In this document: in pieces, positions 8,920-16,120 of the stretch
Position numbering within the stretch: position 1 is the first letter of the stretch
How the letters are laid out: each line of letters begins with the position of its first letter
NCBI RefSeq assembly: GCF_048984525.1
Contig: NZ_JBMGJC010000011.1
Span: 62,001-126,000, forward strand
DNA from: Syntrophopropionicum propionicicum_A
GTDB lineage: Bacteria > Bacillota > Desulfotomaculia > Desulfotomaculales > Pelotomaculaceae
Direction of reading: 5' to 3'
DNA length: 64,000 nucleotides
Translations under genes and position numbers: made by a program
The notes under the pieces: generated by a model
The model's database searches: none
What the model saw: the letters and a program-made list of their open reading frames with translations, nothing else
Told to the model about the DNA's origin: nothing

Positions 8920-8950
8920 AAAAATGCCGGGAGGACCCGGCATTTTTTTA
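8920..8950 (+). terminator. Intrinsic terminator after hppA
   Basis: A nine-base stem AATGCCGGG/CCCGGCATT with a four-base AGGA loop is followed by a run of seven T. It begins about ten bases after the hppA stop and ends that transcription unit. Confidence 0.9.
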
Positions 8951-9017
8951 TAAATAGTTTTAACCGCATTGTTTTGTGAATTATGCGGTTGATTTTTAGC
9001 GGAAGGAAGTGGATGTT

Positions 9018-9452
9018 TTGACCAGGCCGCTGAAAGACGAAAACAATATCTGCTTTGGTTGCAGCCCCAATAACCCCATCGGTCTGAAGATGGGATTTGA
9101 GATGTACGGGGACGTCTGTCGCTCGCGTTTCACACCCGCCCGGGAACACCAGAGCTGGAACGACGTGGTGCACGGCGGGCTGCTCGCGACCATGATGGAT
9201 GAAGCGATGGGCAAGTGGCTCTGGGAGCATGGGCTTACGGCTATGACAGCGGAAATGACCATTCGCTACAGCGCCGTGGTTCCTGTAGGGGCAACGCTTA
9301 CTATTGAAAGTTATATGGTTTCACAAAAACGCAAGCTGATTGAGATGGCCGCCAGCATTACCTTGCCGGACGGGACGGTGGCCGCACGGGCTAAAGCAAA
9401 GTTTCTCGAAGTTACGCCGGCAGCGATGCCGCGGAAGGAGGAAGAAGATTGA
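9018..9452 (+). CDS. PaaI-like hotdog-fold thioesterase
   Basis: Predicted acyl-CoA thioesterase of the 4HBT/PaaI group; substrate unknown. The product (about 144 residues) shows the hotdog signature HGGLLATMMDEAMG (about 53-66), where the Gly/Asp/Glu cluster builds the active site, and the strand pattern of one hotdog domain. TTG at 9018 is preferred to GTG at 9009 because GGAAGG at 9001-9006 gives a normal 11-base spacing to the former and only two to the latter. A four-base overlap couples it to the HD gene. Confidence 0.8.
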   Translation: MTRPLKDENNICFGCSPNNPIGLKMGFEMYGDVCRSRFTPAREHQSWNDVVHGGLLATMMDEAMGKWLWEHGLTAMTAEMTIRYSAVVPVGATLTIESYMVSQKRKLIEMAASITLPDGTVAARAKAKFLEVTPAAMPRKEEED

Positions 9453-10000
9453 ACAGAGACGAGGCGCTTGCTCTTCTCAAAAAAAACCTGACCAATAAAA
9501 ACCTTTTCAATCATTCCCTGGCCGTTGAGGCTGTTATGCGCAGGCTGGCGGAGCATTTTAACGAGGATGTGGAGAAATGGGGCCTGGCCGGCCTGTTGCA
9601 CGACATCGACTATGACCGGACCAAGGACGACCCTGCGAGGCACAGCATGGAGGGAGCGGAAATCCTGGCCGGGCTCGGGCTGCCCGACGACATCGTGTAC
9701 GCGGTGAAGGTGCATAACTCCCGCCACGGCCTGCCGAGAATTTCCCTGATGGACAAGGCTCTTTACGCCACCGACCCGCTGACCGGCCTGATCGTGGCGG
9801 GAGCGCTGATCCGCCCGGAGAAGAAACTGGCTGCAATAGACGTGCCTTTTCTGTTAAACCGCTTTAGCGAGAAAAGCTTCGCCCGCGGCGCCAACAGGGA
9901 AACGATTAAAGCCTGCTCGGAAACCGGCCTTACCCTGGAGGAATTCATGGGGCTGGGGCTGGAAGCCATGCAGGGTATCGCCAAAGAATTGAAGCTGTAA
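9449..10000 (+). CDS. HD-domain phosphohydrolase
   Basis: Predicted metal-dependent phosphohydrolase, 183 residues, of the small HDIG-like group. Metal ligands are visible as H18, H47-D48 in LLHDIDYD, H62 in ARHSMEG and H86 in VKVHN. The substrate cannot be inferred. The TTG start overlaps the preceding stop (TTGA), with AAGGAGGAAGAAGA upstream, so translation is coupled with the thioesterase gene. Confidence 0.8.
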   Translation: MNRDEALALLKKNLTNKNLFNHSLAVEAVMRRLAEHFNEDVEKWGLAGLLHDIDYDRTKDDPARHSMEGAEILAGLGLPDDIVYAVKVHNSRHGLPRISLMDKALYATDPLTGLIVAGALIRPEKKLAAIDVPFLLNRFSEKSFARGANRETIKACSETGLTLEEFMGLGLEAMQGIAKELKL

Positions 10001-10198
10001 TCGGGGACATTCCATCGGGGACATTCCTCAGCCATTCCGATCGGGGACATTTCTCCGACCGCAAAGGAATGCTTATTAGAGAGATGTGTCCCCATTCCAC
10101 TGTCTGGTAACATTAAACGATATAGGTTGCATAAAATAGAGGTGTGTCCCCGTTCCCATGTCGAGCCTCATTAAACGACAGACGTCACACAGACATAT
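10001..10198. repeat. Short GGGGACA repeats in both orientations
   Basis: The 327-base gene-free stretch before smpB begins with three direct ATCGGGGACAT(TT)CC-like words (about 10001-10053) followed by two inverted GTGTCCCC(A/G)TTCC words (about 10086 and 10143), plus CATTAAACGA twice (about 10111 and 10170). The opposed copies could fold into hairpins. The arrangement resembles REP/BIME-type extragenic repeats. No coding capacity is seen; the rest of the gap carries the smpB promoter and leader. Confidence 0.65.
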
Positions 10199-10214
10199 GT
10201 GCTCCTTAAACACC

Positions 10215-10242
10215 TTGACAAAAAGCAGGGCACTGCTATAAT
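10215..10242 (+). promoter_or_regulatory. Sigma-A promoter of smpB
   Basis: TTGACA (10215-10220), a 16-base spacer and TATAAT (10237-10242) preceded by TGC, which is an extended -10. Near-consensus promoter reading towards smpB, about 85 bases upstream of its ATG. Confidence 0.85.
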
Positions 10243-10266
10243 TAATATTGCATTTGAGATGAGTGT

Positions 10267-10312
10267 CACAAAACCCCTTATTCCAGTCGTTGACCGGAAA
10301 AGGGTTTATTTT
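10267..10312 (+). promoter_or_regulatory. Terminator-like hairpin in the smpB leader
   Basis: Between the promoter and smpB, AAACCC pairs with GGGTTT and an inner TTCC with GGAA around a short loop, followed by TATTTTT. It looks like a weak intrinsic terminator in the 5' leader and could act as an attenuator or merely as a stabilising hairpin. Confidence 0.45.
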
Positions 10313-10327
10313 TCAGGAGAGGGCCCT

Positions 10328-10789
10328 ATGGCTGTTAAGACCGTTACCGAAAACCGAAAGGCCAGGCATGAATATCACATCCTGGAGACATACGAGGCCG
10401 GCATAGCCCTTACCGGGACCGAGGTCAAGTCCCTGCGCGCCGGCAAGGCCAACCTGCAGGATAGCTATGCCCGCGTTGAAAACGCAGAGCTGATGCTGTA
10501 TAATATGCATATAAGCCCCTACGAGCAGGGGAACAGGTTTAACCACGAGCCCAAGCGCACCCGCAGGCTGCTGATGCACAAGCAGGAGATCATGCGGCTT
10601 TTGGGCAAGACCAGGGAAAAGGGACTGTCCCTGATCCCGCTTAAGGTTTACTTCAAAAACGGCCTGGCCAAGGTCGAGCTGGCCCTGGCCAAAGGCAAAA
10701 AGCTCTATGACCGCAGGGAAGACGCCGCCGAGAGGGACGCGAGGAGGGAAATGGACCGGGCGGTCAAGGAAAGAATGAAAACATATTAA
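10328..10789 (+). CDS. smpB: SsrA-binding protein SmpB
   Basis: RNA-binding partner of tmRNA, needed for ribosome rescue by trans-translation. The ATG at 10328 (AGGAGA eight bases upstream) gives the normal 153 residues; longer in-frame extensions run across the promoter and are unlikely. Family segments ENRKARHEYHILETYEAGI, GTEVKSLRAGKANLQDSY and the basic C-terminal tail (KGKKLYDRREDAAERDARRE) are present. The tmRNA gene lies about 50 bases downstream, the usual pairing. Confidence 0.96.
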   Translation: MAVKTVTENRKARHEYHILETYEAGIALTGTEVKSLRAGKANLQDSYARVENAELMLYNMHISPYEQGNRFNHEPKRTRRLLMHKQEIMRLLGKTREKGLSLIPLKVYFKNGLAKVELALAKGKKLYDRREDAAERDARREMDRAVKERMKTY

Positions 10790-10840
10790 TATATTTACTG
10801 TCACGTTTAATCCTTGGGTCGAATAAACCCGATAATATAT

Positions 10841-11193
10841 GGGGGCGTCAAGGTTTCGACGGGGGAAGCGGTGGCAGGAGGAGCGAGCCGGGGTGTCCAT
10901 CAGCCCGCAAAACGGTGGAAAAACATTAATTGCCAATAACGAATACGCTTTAGCAGCTTAATTGCTGTCTAACCTCCTACCCGCGCTGGGCCCGTGGCCC
11001 GGGCCAGGGGGTCATTTAAACGGGCTGGCTTGAGTCCAATTCTCGGAGGGCTTAAGTAAGATCTATCGAGATAGTTCCAAGGGAGCCCGGCTGTAGGCGC
11101 CCGCGGAGCGAAACCTAAACTGCAGCCTGCGCTCGGAGAAACTCCTGTGGTCGGTCTTCCGGACGGTGGGTTCAATTCCCCCCGCCTCCACCA
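10841..11193 (+). ncRNA. ssrA: Transfer-messenger RNA
   Basis: tmRNA, about 353 nt: alanine-tRNA-like ends plus an internal message that tags stalled proteins for degradation. The 5' end GGGGGCGTCAAGGTTTCGAC and the 3' T-arm GGTTCAATTCC, acceptor strand and encoded CCA (11191-11193) pair as expected. The tag frame begins at GCC 10932 and reads ANNEYALAA before TAA at 10959-10961; the ALAA end is the usual protease signal. The exact resume codon is inferred. Accessory DNA starts directly behind the gene, whose 3' end is a frequent integration target. Confidence 0.95.
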
Positions 11194-11267
11194 AATTTAA
11201 ACTCAATAATTGATACAAAGAAAAAGCCCAGCAATACTGGGATTGTTGGAGATTTTGAGGTTAAATT

Positions 11268-11297
11268 AAGCATCGTTTAAGGCGGTGCTTTTTTGTT
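11268..11297 (+). terminator. Intrinsic terminator downstream of ssrA
   Basis: Eight-base stem AAGCATCG/CGGTGCTT with a seven-base loop followed by TTTTGTTTTTT, 75 bases after the tmRNA CCA end. Confidence 0.8.
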
Positions 11298-11427
11298 TTT
11301 GCACCCTTTCGTTAAAATATGCACCCCCCTGAAGGGCAATTACGACCTTTAATTAAAAAGTATAGGAAACGTTAAAAGGTTTAAAATTTAGCCTAAATTT
11401 TAATGCAAAGTGAGTAGTCACAATAGG

Positions 11428-12075
11428 CTATTTTATGGGAGTATCCGCAAATGGATTGTCGCCCTCTCTCATCATTTCTTCAAAAAACTCTGGTGGCGGC
11501 TCTTTAAAGTCGGGGTCATAATTGTCTATATCATTATGCAGCTTATAAATATCCGGATATAATTCCTTTCCAAATGCATCCTTGTCAAAGTATTTTGTCA
11601 GAACTCTGCAAATAGATTCCTCCAGTTCAAGTTGCATCTTCTTTCTAATTTCAAAAGGTAGATTATTGAACTGCTTGAGTGACAAGTTATGTATTATGAG
11701 GATATTTTCCAAATAACGATCATAAAGAAAATGATCATCAATTTTATCTCTTTGTTGTTTTAGGAGGTACGGATATCGTTCAGCTTTTAGATTATACAAT
11801 GCCAATGCTCGAATATATGGGTCTTCATACTTTTCCGCATTTCGGTGATACTTGCCGGATAAGTATTTCGGATCTATATCAAGATGTTGAGCAATATCAT
11901 CAAGTAATTCTGATGAAATCTGTCCATCGATAAGAGCACGGCGGATTGTTTTTTCAGACCAGCCAACACCACCAGTCACTACTCCCAATTTTCTGATACT
12001 GCTGTTACGCAGTTTTAATGCTTCTTCAAAGCACTTTCGATCAATAGAAACTTTGTTTTTTTCTTTGTTACCCAT
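11428..12075 (-). CDS. Putative helix-turn-helix regulator
   Basis: 215-residue protein of the XRE type by appearance: residues about 12-65 contain SSIRKLGVVTGGVGWSEKTI and ELLDDIAQHLDIDPKYLSG, the pattern of a phage-repressor-like HTH. The remaining 150 residues are charged and helical with an acidic proline-rich tail; I do not recognise them. The ATG at 12075 is chosen because GGAGG lies four bases upstream. It diverges from a consensus promoter and likely controls it; the inverted words TGCGGAC (12088) and GTCCGCA (12188) are candidate operators. Confidence 0.6.
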   Translation of the reverse strand: MGNKEKNKVSIDRKCFEEALKLRNSSIRKLGVVTGGVGWSEKTIRRALIDGQISSELLDDIAQHLDIDPKYLSGKYHRNAEKYEDPYIRALALYNLKAERYPYLLKQQRDKIDDHFLYDRYLENILIIHNLSLKQFNNLPFEIRKKMQLELEESICRVLTKYFDKDAFGKELYPDIYKLHNDIDNYDPDFKEPPPEFFEEMMREGDNPFADTPIK

Positions 12076-12136
12076 ATTTCCTCCAACTGCGGACAAAACA
12101 TCAATAAGTGACCGCACCCGCTCTTATCTGATTCCA

Positions 12137-12165
12137 TTGACATTCATACATTAAAATCCTATAAT
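12137..12165 (+). promoter_or_regulatory. Perfect consensus sigma-A promoter
   Basis: TTGACA at 12137-12142, exactly 17 bases, TATAAT at 12160-12165. It reads away from the HTH gene towards the small membrane-protein gene. The inverted words TGCGGAC (12088-12094) and GTCCGCA (12188-12194) flank it and could be repressor sites. Confidence 0.9.
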
Positions 12166-12247
12166 AATGATGATACGAGGAATTAATGTCCGCACATATT
12201 AAGGTATCATAAGCCAAACTAAAAATCAATACATATGGAGGTTGTTT

Positions 12248-12678
12248 ATGAACAAAGAAAAAAAGAACATCGATAATCATGAACACAGTTTCATCTCTTG
12301 GGTAAAAAACACAAAACAGGTATCCTCATTGCCGGAGGCGCTATCGCTGCTATTGGAGCGGGTTATGTGGTCTATAAGAATTGGGACCCTCTAACTGCAA
12401 TATTCAAAGGCATCAAGTCTGAGCCTATTGCTATCAACAACCCACAGGCATCTGTTAAGGTTGCTATGCCAGTTATGGATGTACTTCCAGAAAACCCAAC
12501 AGAAGTGGTCAATAAAATTATCAATCACGGTGAGGCATTCGGAGTTTGCGAACACCTTCGAAATCTTCCGAAGGGACGGAATGCTTCAGCGATGAAAACT
12601 GCTCTGGCATCAGAACACGGCTTTACACTTGGCACACACCAGACATGGGTCGAAAACTACTTAAAGAACTGCGCCTGA
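12248..12678 (+). CDS. Small membrane protein, frame changes at A-AAA-AAC
   Basis: Translation should start at ATG 12248, seven bases after GGAGG and in the leader of the consensus promoter. That frame (MNKEKKNIDNHEHSFISWV) soon runs into a stop near 12391. The longer frame, entered one base back, has a membrane helix (ILIAGGAIAAIGAGYVVY) and about 90 further residues ending QTWVENYLKNC. The two meet at 12303-12310, where the first frame reads GTA AAA AAC, the slippery heptamer A AAA AAC. Programmed -1 shifting, or one lost A in a seven-A run, would join them. The alternative start TTG 12298 has no ribosome site. Function unknown. Confidence 0.55.
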
Positions 12679-12702
12679 TTTAAATCTAAAAGGAGAAATC
12701 TT

Positions 12703-12909
12703 ATGAAAAAGCAACCTACCATTTACACCGACAATAGTGACTTATACGATGCTGATAAGGCTGTAAAAGATTTCGTAAAAGTTCACAAGGGCAAACTTAG
12801 CGAAGAAGAAAAAGATACACTTGGTGACTTGTTAGACCGCCGAGCGGCGGCTATTTCAGATGTCCTTGGTGTTAAAGTAAGTTCCGTCAGTGACCACAAA
12901 AAGAAATAA
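12703..12909 (+). CDS. Small hypothetical protein
   Basis: 68 residues, highly charged and helical, beginning MKKQPTIYTDNSDLYDADKA with a lysine-rich end. AAGGAG lies eight bases before the ATG, the gene follows the membrane-protein gene by 24 bases and a terminator closes the pair, so it is a real second gene of this small operon. No family is recognised. Confidence 0.6.
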   Translation: MKKQPTIYTDNSDLYDADKAVKDFVKVHKGKLSEEEKDTLGDLLDRRAAAISDVLGVKVSSVSDHKKK

Positions 12910-12918
12910 CACCCTTCA

Positions 12919-12948
12919 CGGCTCACCTTCGGGTGGGCTGTTTTTTTG
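12919..12948 (+). terminator. Intrinsic terminator
   Basis: Nine-pair stem CGGCTCACC/GGTGGGCTG (two wobble pairs) closed by a TTCG tetraloop and followed by seven T; ends the two-gene operon. Confidence 0.9.
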
Positions 12949-12958
12949 CCGTAATACT

Positions 12959-13024
12959 ATCTTTTAACGATTACATGGCAAATCGTTAAAAGATGCACAA
13001 CCCCAGAGGTCAAATCGTTAAAAG
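12959..13024. repeat. 14-bp perfect palindrome plus extra half-site
   Basis: ATCTTTTAACGATT (12959-12972) and its exact reverse complement (12981-12994) flank eight bases; a third copy, AATCGTTAAAAG, lies at 13013-13024. A related word, TCGTTAAAATATGCACCCC, occurs at 11309-11327, matching TCGTTAAAAGATGCACAACCCC at 12983. Candidate binding site or recombination site at the edge of the small operon. Confidence 0.75.
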
Positions 13025-13075
13025 TAAGTGCTTGGCAGCCAGAGGTTCGTGTCAAGTGTTGAAATATCCTTGGAC

Positions 13076-13303
13076 TTATGATTTCACCCTTTCAATAAAC
13101 CACCTTCCATTAGGTCTTGGCGGTTCCTGCACCGAACCCAATATTTTTCCTTCTCTAAGTAAATTTCTTAAGGGTTTTCCTCTGCGATGAATGGAATCAT
13201 TAAGGATGCCAGCCTCATCAAGCCATCTAGCTGCTTCTACGGCATTAACTCTATTAAGGCTTCTCCTAATAAGTTCCTTTTGCAAAAAAGAGTTCACATC
13301 CAT
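13076..13303 (-). CDS. Small hypothetical protein
   Basis: 75 residues beginning MDVNSFLQKELIRRSLNRV. The composition (helix with EAARWLDEAGIL, then RRGKPLRNLLREGKILG and a PNGRWFIERV end) suggests a small winged-helix-like DNA-binding protein of the excisionase sort, but this is only an impression from pattern. GGGGG lies upstream of the ATG at a long-normal distance. It stands alone, convergent to the small operon. Confidence 0.5.
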   Translation of the reverse strand: MDVNSFLQKELIRRSLNRVNAVEAARWLDEAGILNDSIHRRGKPLRNLLREGKILGSVQEPPRPNGRWFIERVKS

Positions 13304-13357
13304 TTAAAAGCCCCCAATCCATTTGTTATTTTACTAACTATTTAAACCCAACCATAA

Positions 13358-13387
13358 TGACCACCTATTTTTCAGGGGGTCTTTTTT
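13358..13387 (+). terminator. Terminator-like hairpin
   Basis: GACC-A-CCT and AGG-G-GGTC pair around a short T-rich loop and are followed by TTTTTT. It lies between the minus-strand small gene and the DISARM-like operon and would insulate the latter. Confidence 0.55.
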
Positions 13388-13452
13388 GCTTTTTCCTTAT
13401 TTCGATAATTTTCGGGAAAGTCCTCCTCAATTGGTAGGATATATCTGTTGCC

Positions 13453-13578
13453 GTGGAGAATAATGGTAACAAGGTACAACACAAAGATTATATAGTAGGA
13501 GTTTGTAAACATTTAGAGAAAACATTTAAAGAATGTAACTTCCACCTGGCAATGGGAATAAACCTAGTAAGTTGGTGA
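13453..13578 (+). CDS. Possible short leader gene of the defence operon
   Basis: A 41-codon frame from GTG 13453, beginning MENNGNKVQHKDYIVGVCKH and ending HLAMGINLVSW. Its TGA overlaps the GTG at 13575 of the next gene (GTGA), the coupling seen at other joints of this operon. The ribosome site (GGTAGGA, 13 bases away) is weak. It may be a true leader gene, or the remnant N-terminus of the next one. Confidence 0.35.
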   Translation: MENNGNKVQHKDYIVGVCKHLEKTFKECNFHLAMGINLVSW

Positions 13579-14549
13579 CGTCTATGAATTTAAGTGGCAT
13601 TAGCTTTTATGACAGTCAACAGTGGGTACCACTTCCTAGTTGGTGCTTGTTTTATATTAGCTGCGGTGAATCACTTGCACAAGCTAACAATTCTTTAAAC
13701 AGGGTAGTGGTTGGAATTTCAATGCCAACAAGGGCATTTGCGGCCTGTTTTGTAGCTTTAGGTATTGTTGCATCAATAATAGAACGAACAACCAAGGTTA
13801 ACATGGCCGAACGTTTTTCGAAAATAAGAGCTCTTCCTGTTGGAACCCCATTAATCTTCATAAGCGGGAAAACAAAGAAGAAAGCACTGTTTGATGGACC
13901 GGATTCTTTTGGGGGAGAGCCTAGAATTAGGATTAAGTTCGAGGGGAGTTCAAGAGCACCCATAACTTTTTTAGGACCTTTAGAAGTGGACAAGCTTTTT
14001 ATTACAGATATTGCTGAAATTAAGTTGCCTAAAAACGCACAGAAGGGAAAAGAAATTGATTTCAATGAACGATTTATTTCCGGCTTTTTAAACGAGATTA
14101 ACATCACGGAATTTGTTTTAAACTCTGTCCTTGAAGTTTTGATCGTAGGTAACTCAAAGTTATTAACAGACGAGCTTGTTAATACAGAATTTGCTGTTAA
14201 AAAGGGGACTGATCTGTTTAAGGGAACACTTCAAGACATAGTACGAGTTAAAAGGTTGAATGAGAGCTATCGTGCGGACATTTTCCCAACGAAAACTCGA
14301 AGATACAAAAACGAAAAAAAGGATCAGCCAAAATTTGTAATATTTGATGGGGGGCTTGCCTTTTTAAAGTGGAGGCACTTATGGAGTGAGGCTCAAATTG
14401 TTGTACTGTTAGATCGCACTGAACCTGTTTTTGAAAAAGCTGTCAGTGAACTCAACAATATGTATATCCACAACCGGGTCGATGACGCACCTCAAATCCA
14501 ATTGCCACGCCCTACACTTGGTGTTGAACTAGTAACTTTTAGGGAGTGA
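13575..14549 (+). CDS. Unknown protein, first large gene of DISARM-like operon
   Basis: 324 residues, not recognised. It has a hydrophobic, alanine-rich stretch near 35-60 (RVVVGISMPTRAFAACFVALGIVASII), a central strand-rich part, and a C-terminal part (KFVIFDGGLAFLKWRHLW... IVVLLDR) with the look of alternating strands and helices of a degenerate helicase or nucleotide-binding core but no P-loop. Starts at TTG 13572, GTG 13575 or ATG 13584 are possible. Its stop overlaps the next gene (GTGA), so it is co-translated with it. It could, with its neighbour, take the place of DrmE; this is a guess from position. Confidence 0.6.
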   Translation: MTSMNLSGISFYDSQQWVPLPSWCLFYISCGESLAQANNSLNRVVVGISMPTRAFAACFVALGIVASIIERTTKVNMAERFSKIRALPVGTPLIFISGKTKKKALFDGPDSFGGEPRIRIKFEGSSRAPITFLGPLEVDKLFITDIAEIKLPKNAQKGKEIDFNERFISGFLNEINITEFVLNSVLEVLIVGNSKLLTDELVNTEFAVKKGTDLFKGTLQDIVRVKRLNESYRADIFPTKTRRYKNEKKDQPKFVIFDGGLAFLKWRHLWSEAQIVVLLDRTEPVFEKAVSELNNMYIHNRVDDAPQIQLPRPTLGVELVTFRE

Positions 14550-16120
14550 ATAAGGTGAATTCAATTACTCTCAATAAAGCAGTCAAGATTTATGATTGTG
14601 CTGCAGCCTGTAGTGCATGTTGGTATCCACTAAAACACCCATTATTTCAAAGCTTCTGTAAATTACTACAACAATTTGATCGCCGAGCAAGTGCAGTTGA
14701 AGGAGAAGATTATTGGAGTTCTTTATTGAGAGTTTTAAAACGCTTAAGGTTTTCATTTTCAACCACTCCTATTTCCTTTGACAGAACGGAAATGTATCCA
14801 GTAGGTTTCTTTGAAACTGTGAACTGGTACAAACAGAGATATATACACGTTTACCCAACTTATGAAGTAATACTTGAACCATTATTAGATACTTTAAATC
14901 AAATGGTGCAACTTAAACAAAATCCCCCCATGGACAAAATTGAAGCTTTAACTAATCCACAAGAAAAAGTAGCTATTTTACTTAAAGACTCCAGGATAAT
15001 TTCATTAATCGAAGCGGAACTTTGCTCAAGGCAGAGATTAGGAAATATAAAGCTGGTTACCTCGAACTATTTGAAAGGTATGGATTGCTACGATCGTTTA
15101 ATTTTAGTGGGTCCATCCTATTTGTTTCCTCCAAGCATCTTGAATTCACCAAGGGCAAAAGAAGTTGATATCCTGCACTATGAATGGATAAGAGACAGAT
15201 GGGAAAACGACAGTTTCTTTCTTGGTTCTGACGGAATGAATTTGAAAATTAAAATCAGAAAGGCAACAAAGGAGGTGGAAAACACAACAGATAAAGCACC
15301 TGTTCAAGAAAACCAGTGGTGCTTAGAAGTTGGGGAATTATTACAATCGATAGACTGGGTTAAGGTAAGAGAGGTATTTTCTTCGGAAGTTTCAGAATCA
15401 TATACCGAAGGGGTTCAAGCTTTTCCTATACTGTTGGATGGAGGCCAAGTTGCTTTTTTGGAATCAAAGGAGGAGGAGCGTGTCTGGACAATAGACTTAG
15501 ACGATGAATCATCGTCTAAGGTTAAGAGAATTCCAACATTAGAGATACGGCAGGGAATGTTCTTAATATTACGTACTGCTGGCGGGGGTGACTATATGAT
15601 AACTCTTGCTGAACAGATGCTTGGAGATAAGCTGGACCAAATTAAAAATGCGCAACTAACATGGAAATCCTTGCTTCGTAAAGCAGTTGAAAGTAAAGGA
15701 ATACATAAAATTATTTCCGAGCTGCTTTCATTGGGTTCAGTAATTGCCAATGAACCAAATATACGTAACTGGATGTCAGAACGTAATATTAGTCCAAAGA
15801 ATCCAGCAGACTTTAAAGCAATTATGAATTTAATAAAACTACCTTACAAGACTGAGGAATATTGGCAAATTGCAAGGACTTTAGAAACTGCTCACAGGAT
15901 AGCTGGCCTTCGCATCGGAAAGATGTTATTGAAATTGATAGTATCAGCTAGCCTTGATGAACTCGAAAGGGTTGGTAGAATGGATTTTGAGCTTACAGGA
16001 TTAGACGGAGGATCCTTAACAGCTTTCAGGGTAGAAGAAATTTCTCACGAAACTTATTTAGTACCTACTGCTCGTATTGGGCGCCTATTAGAAAGGGATG
16101 ATTGCTTGTGGCTAGAATGA
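14546..16120 (+). CDS. Unknown protein, second gene of DISARM-like operon
   Basis: 524 residues without a recognised domain. The N-terminus is aromatic and cysteine-containing (CAAACSACWYPL), residues about 160-215 (KLVTSNYLKGMDCYDRLILVGPSYLF) resemble the late motifs of a helicase fold without the arginine finger, and the last 200 residues are helical. GTG start overlaps the previous stop; its own stop overlaps the next ATG (ATGA at 16117-16120). The gene is therefore a firm part of the operon. With the preceding product it may form a split version of the DISARM DrmE role; unproven. Confidence 0.6.
   Translation: MNKVNSITLNKAVKIYDCAAACSACWYPLKHPLFQSFCKLLQQFDRRASAVEGEDYWSSLLRVLKRLRFSFSTTPISFDRTEMYPVGFFETVNWYKQRYIHVYPTYEVILEPLLDTLNQMVQLKQNPPMDKIEALTNPQEKVAILLKDSRIISLIEAELCSRQRLGNIKLVTSNYLKGMDCYDRLILVGPSYLFPPSILNSPRAKEVDILHYEWIRDRWENDSFFLGSDGMNLKIKIRKATKEVENTTDKAPVQENQWCLEVGELLQSIDWVKVREVFSSEVSESYTEGVQAFPILLDGGQVAFLESKEEERVWTIDLDDESSSKVKRIPTLEIRQGMFLILRTAGGGDYMITLAEQMLGDKLDQIKNAQLTWKSLLRKAVESKGIHKIISELLSLGSVIANEPNIRNWMSERNISPKNPADFKAIMNLIKLPYKTEEYWQIARTLETAHRIAGLRIGKMLLKLIVSASLDELERVGRMDFELTGLDGGSLTAFRVEEISHETYLVPTARIGRLLERDDCLWLE

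Noticed and set aside
7723..8943. 406-codon open frame antisense to hppA
   Set aside because: Mirror of a strongly conserved gene in GC-rich codons; low-complexity His/Gly/Arg composition, no ribosome site.
10199..10327. 43-codon N-terminal extension of SmpB
   Set aside because: It overlaps the promoter and leader hairpin; ATG 10328 gives the family length.
11194..11427. tRNA or second structured RNA after ssrA
   Set aside because: Only a small CCCAG/CTGGG hairpin and a terminator are present; no cloverleaf can be drawn.
12993..13190. 65-codon plus-strand frame over the palindrome and the small minus-strand gene
   Set aside because: Begins inside the repeat, no ribosome site; the opposite strand gives a more protein-like product.
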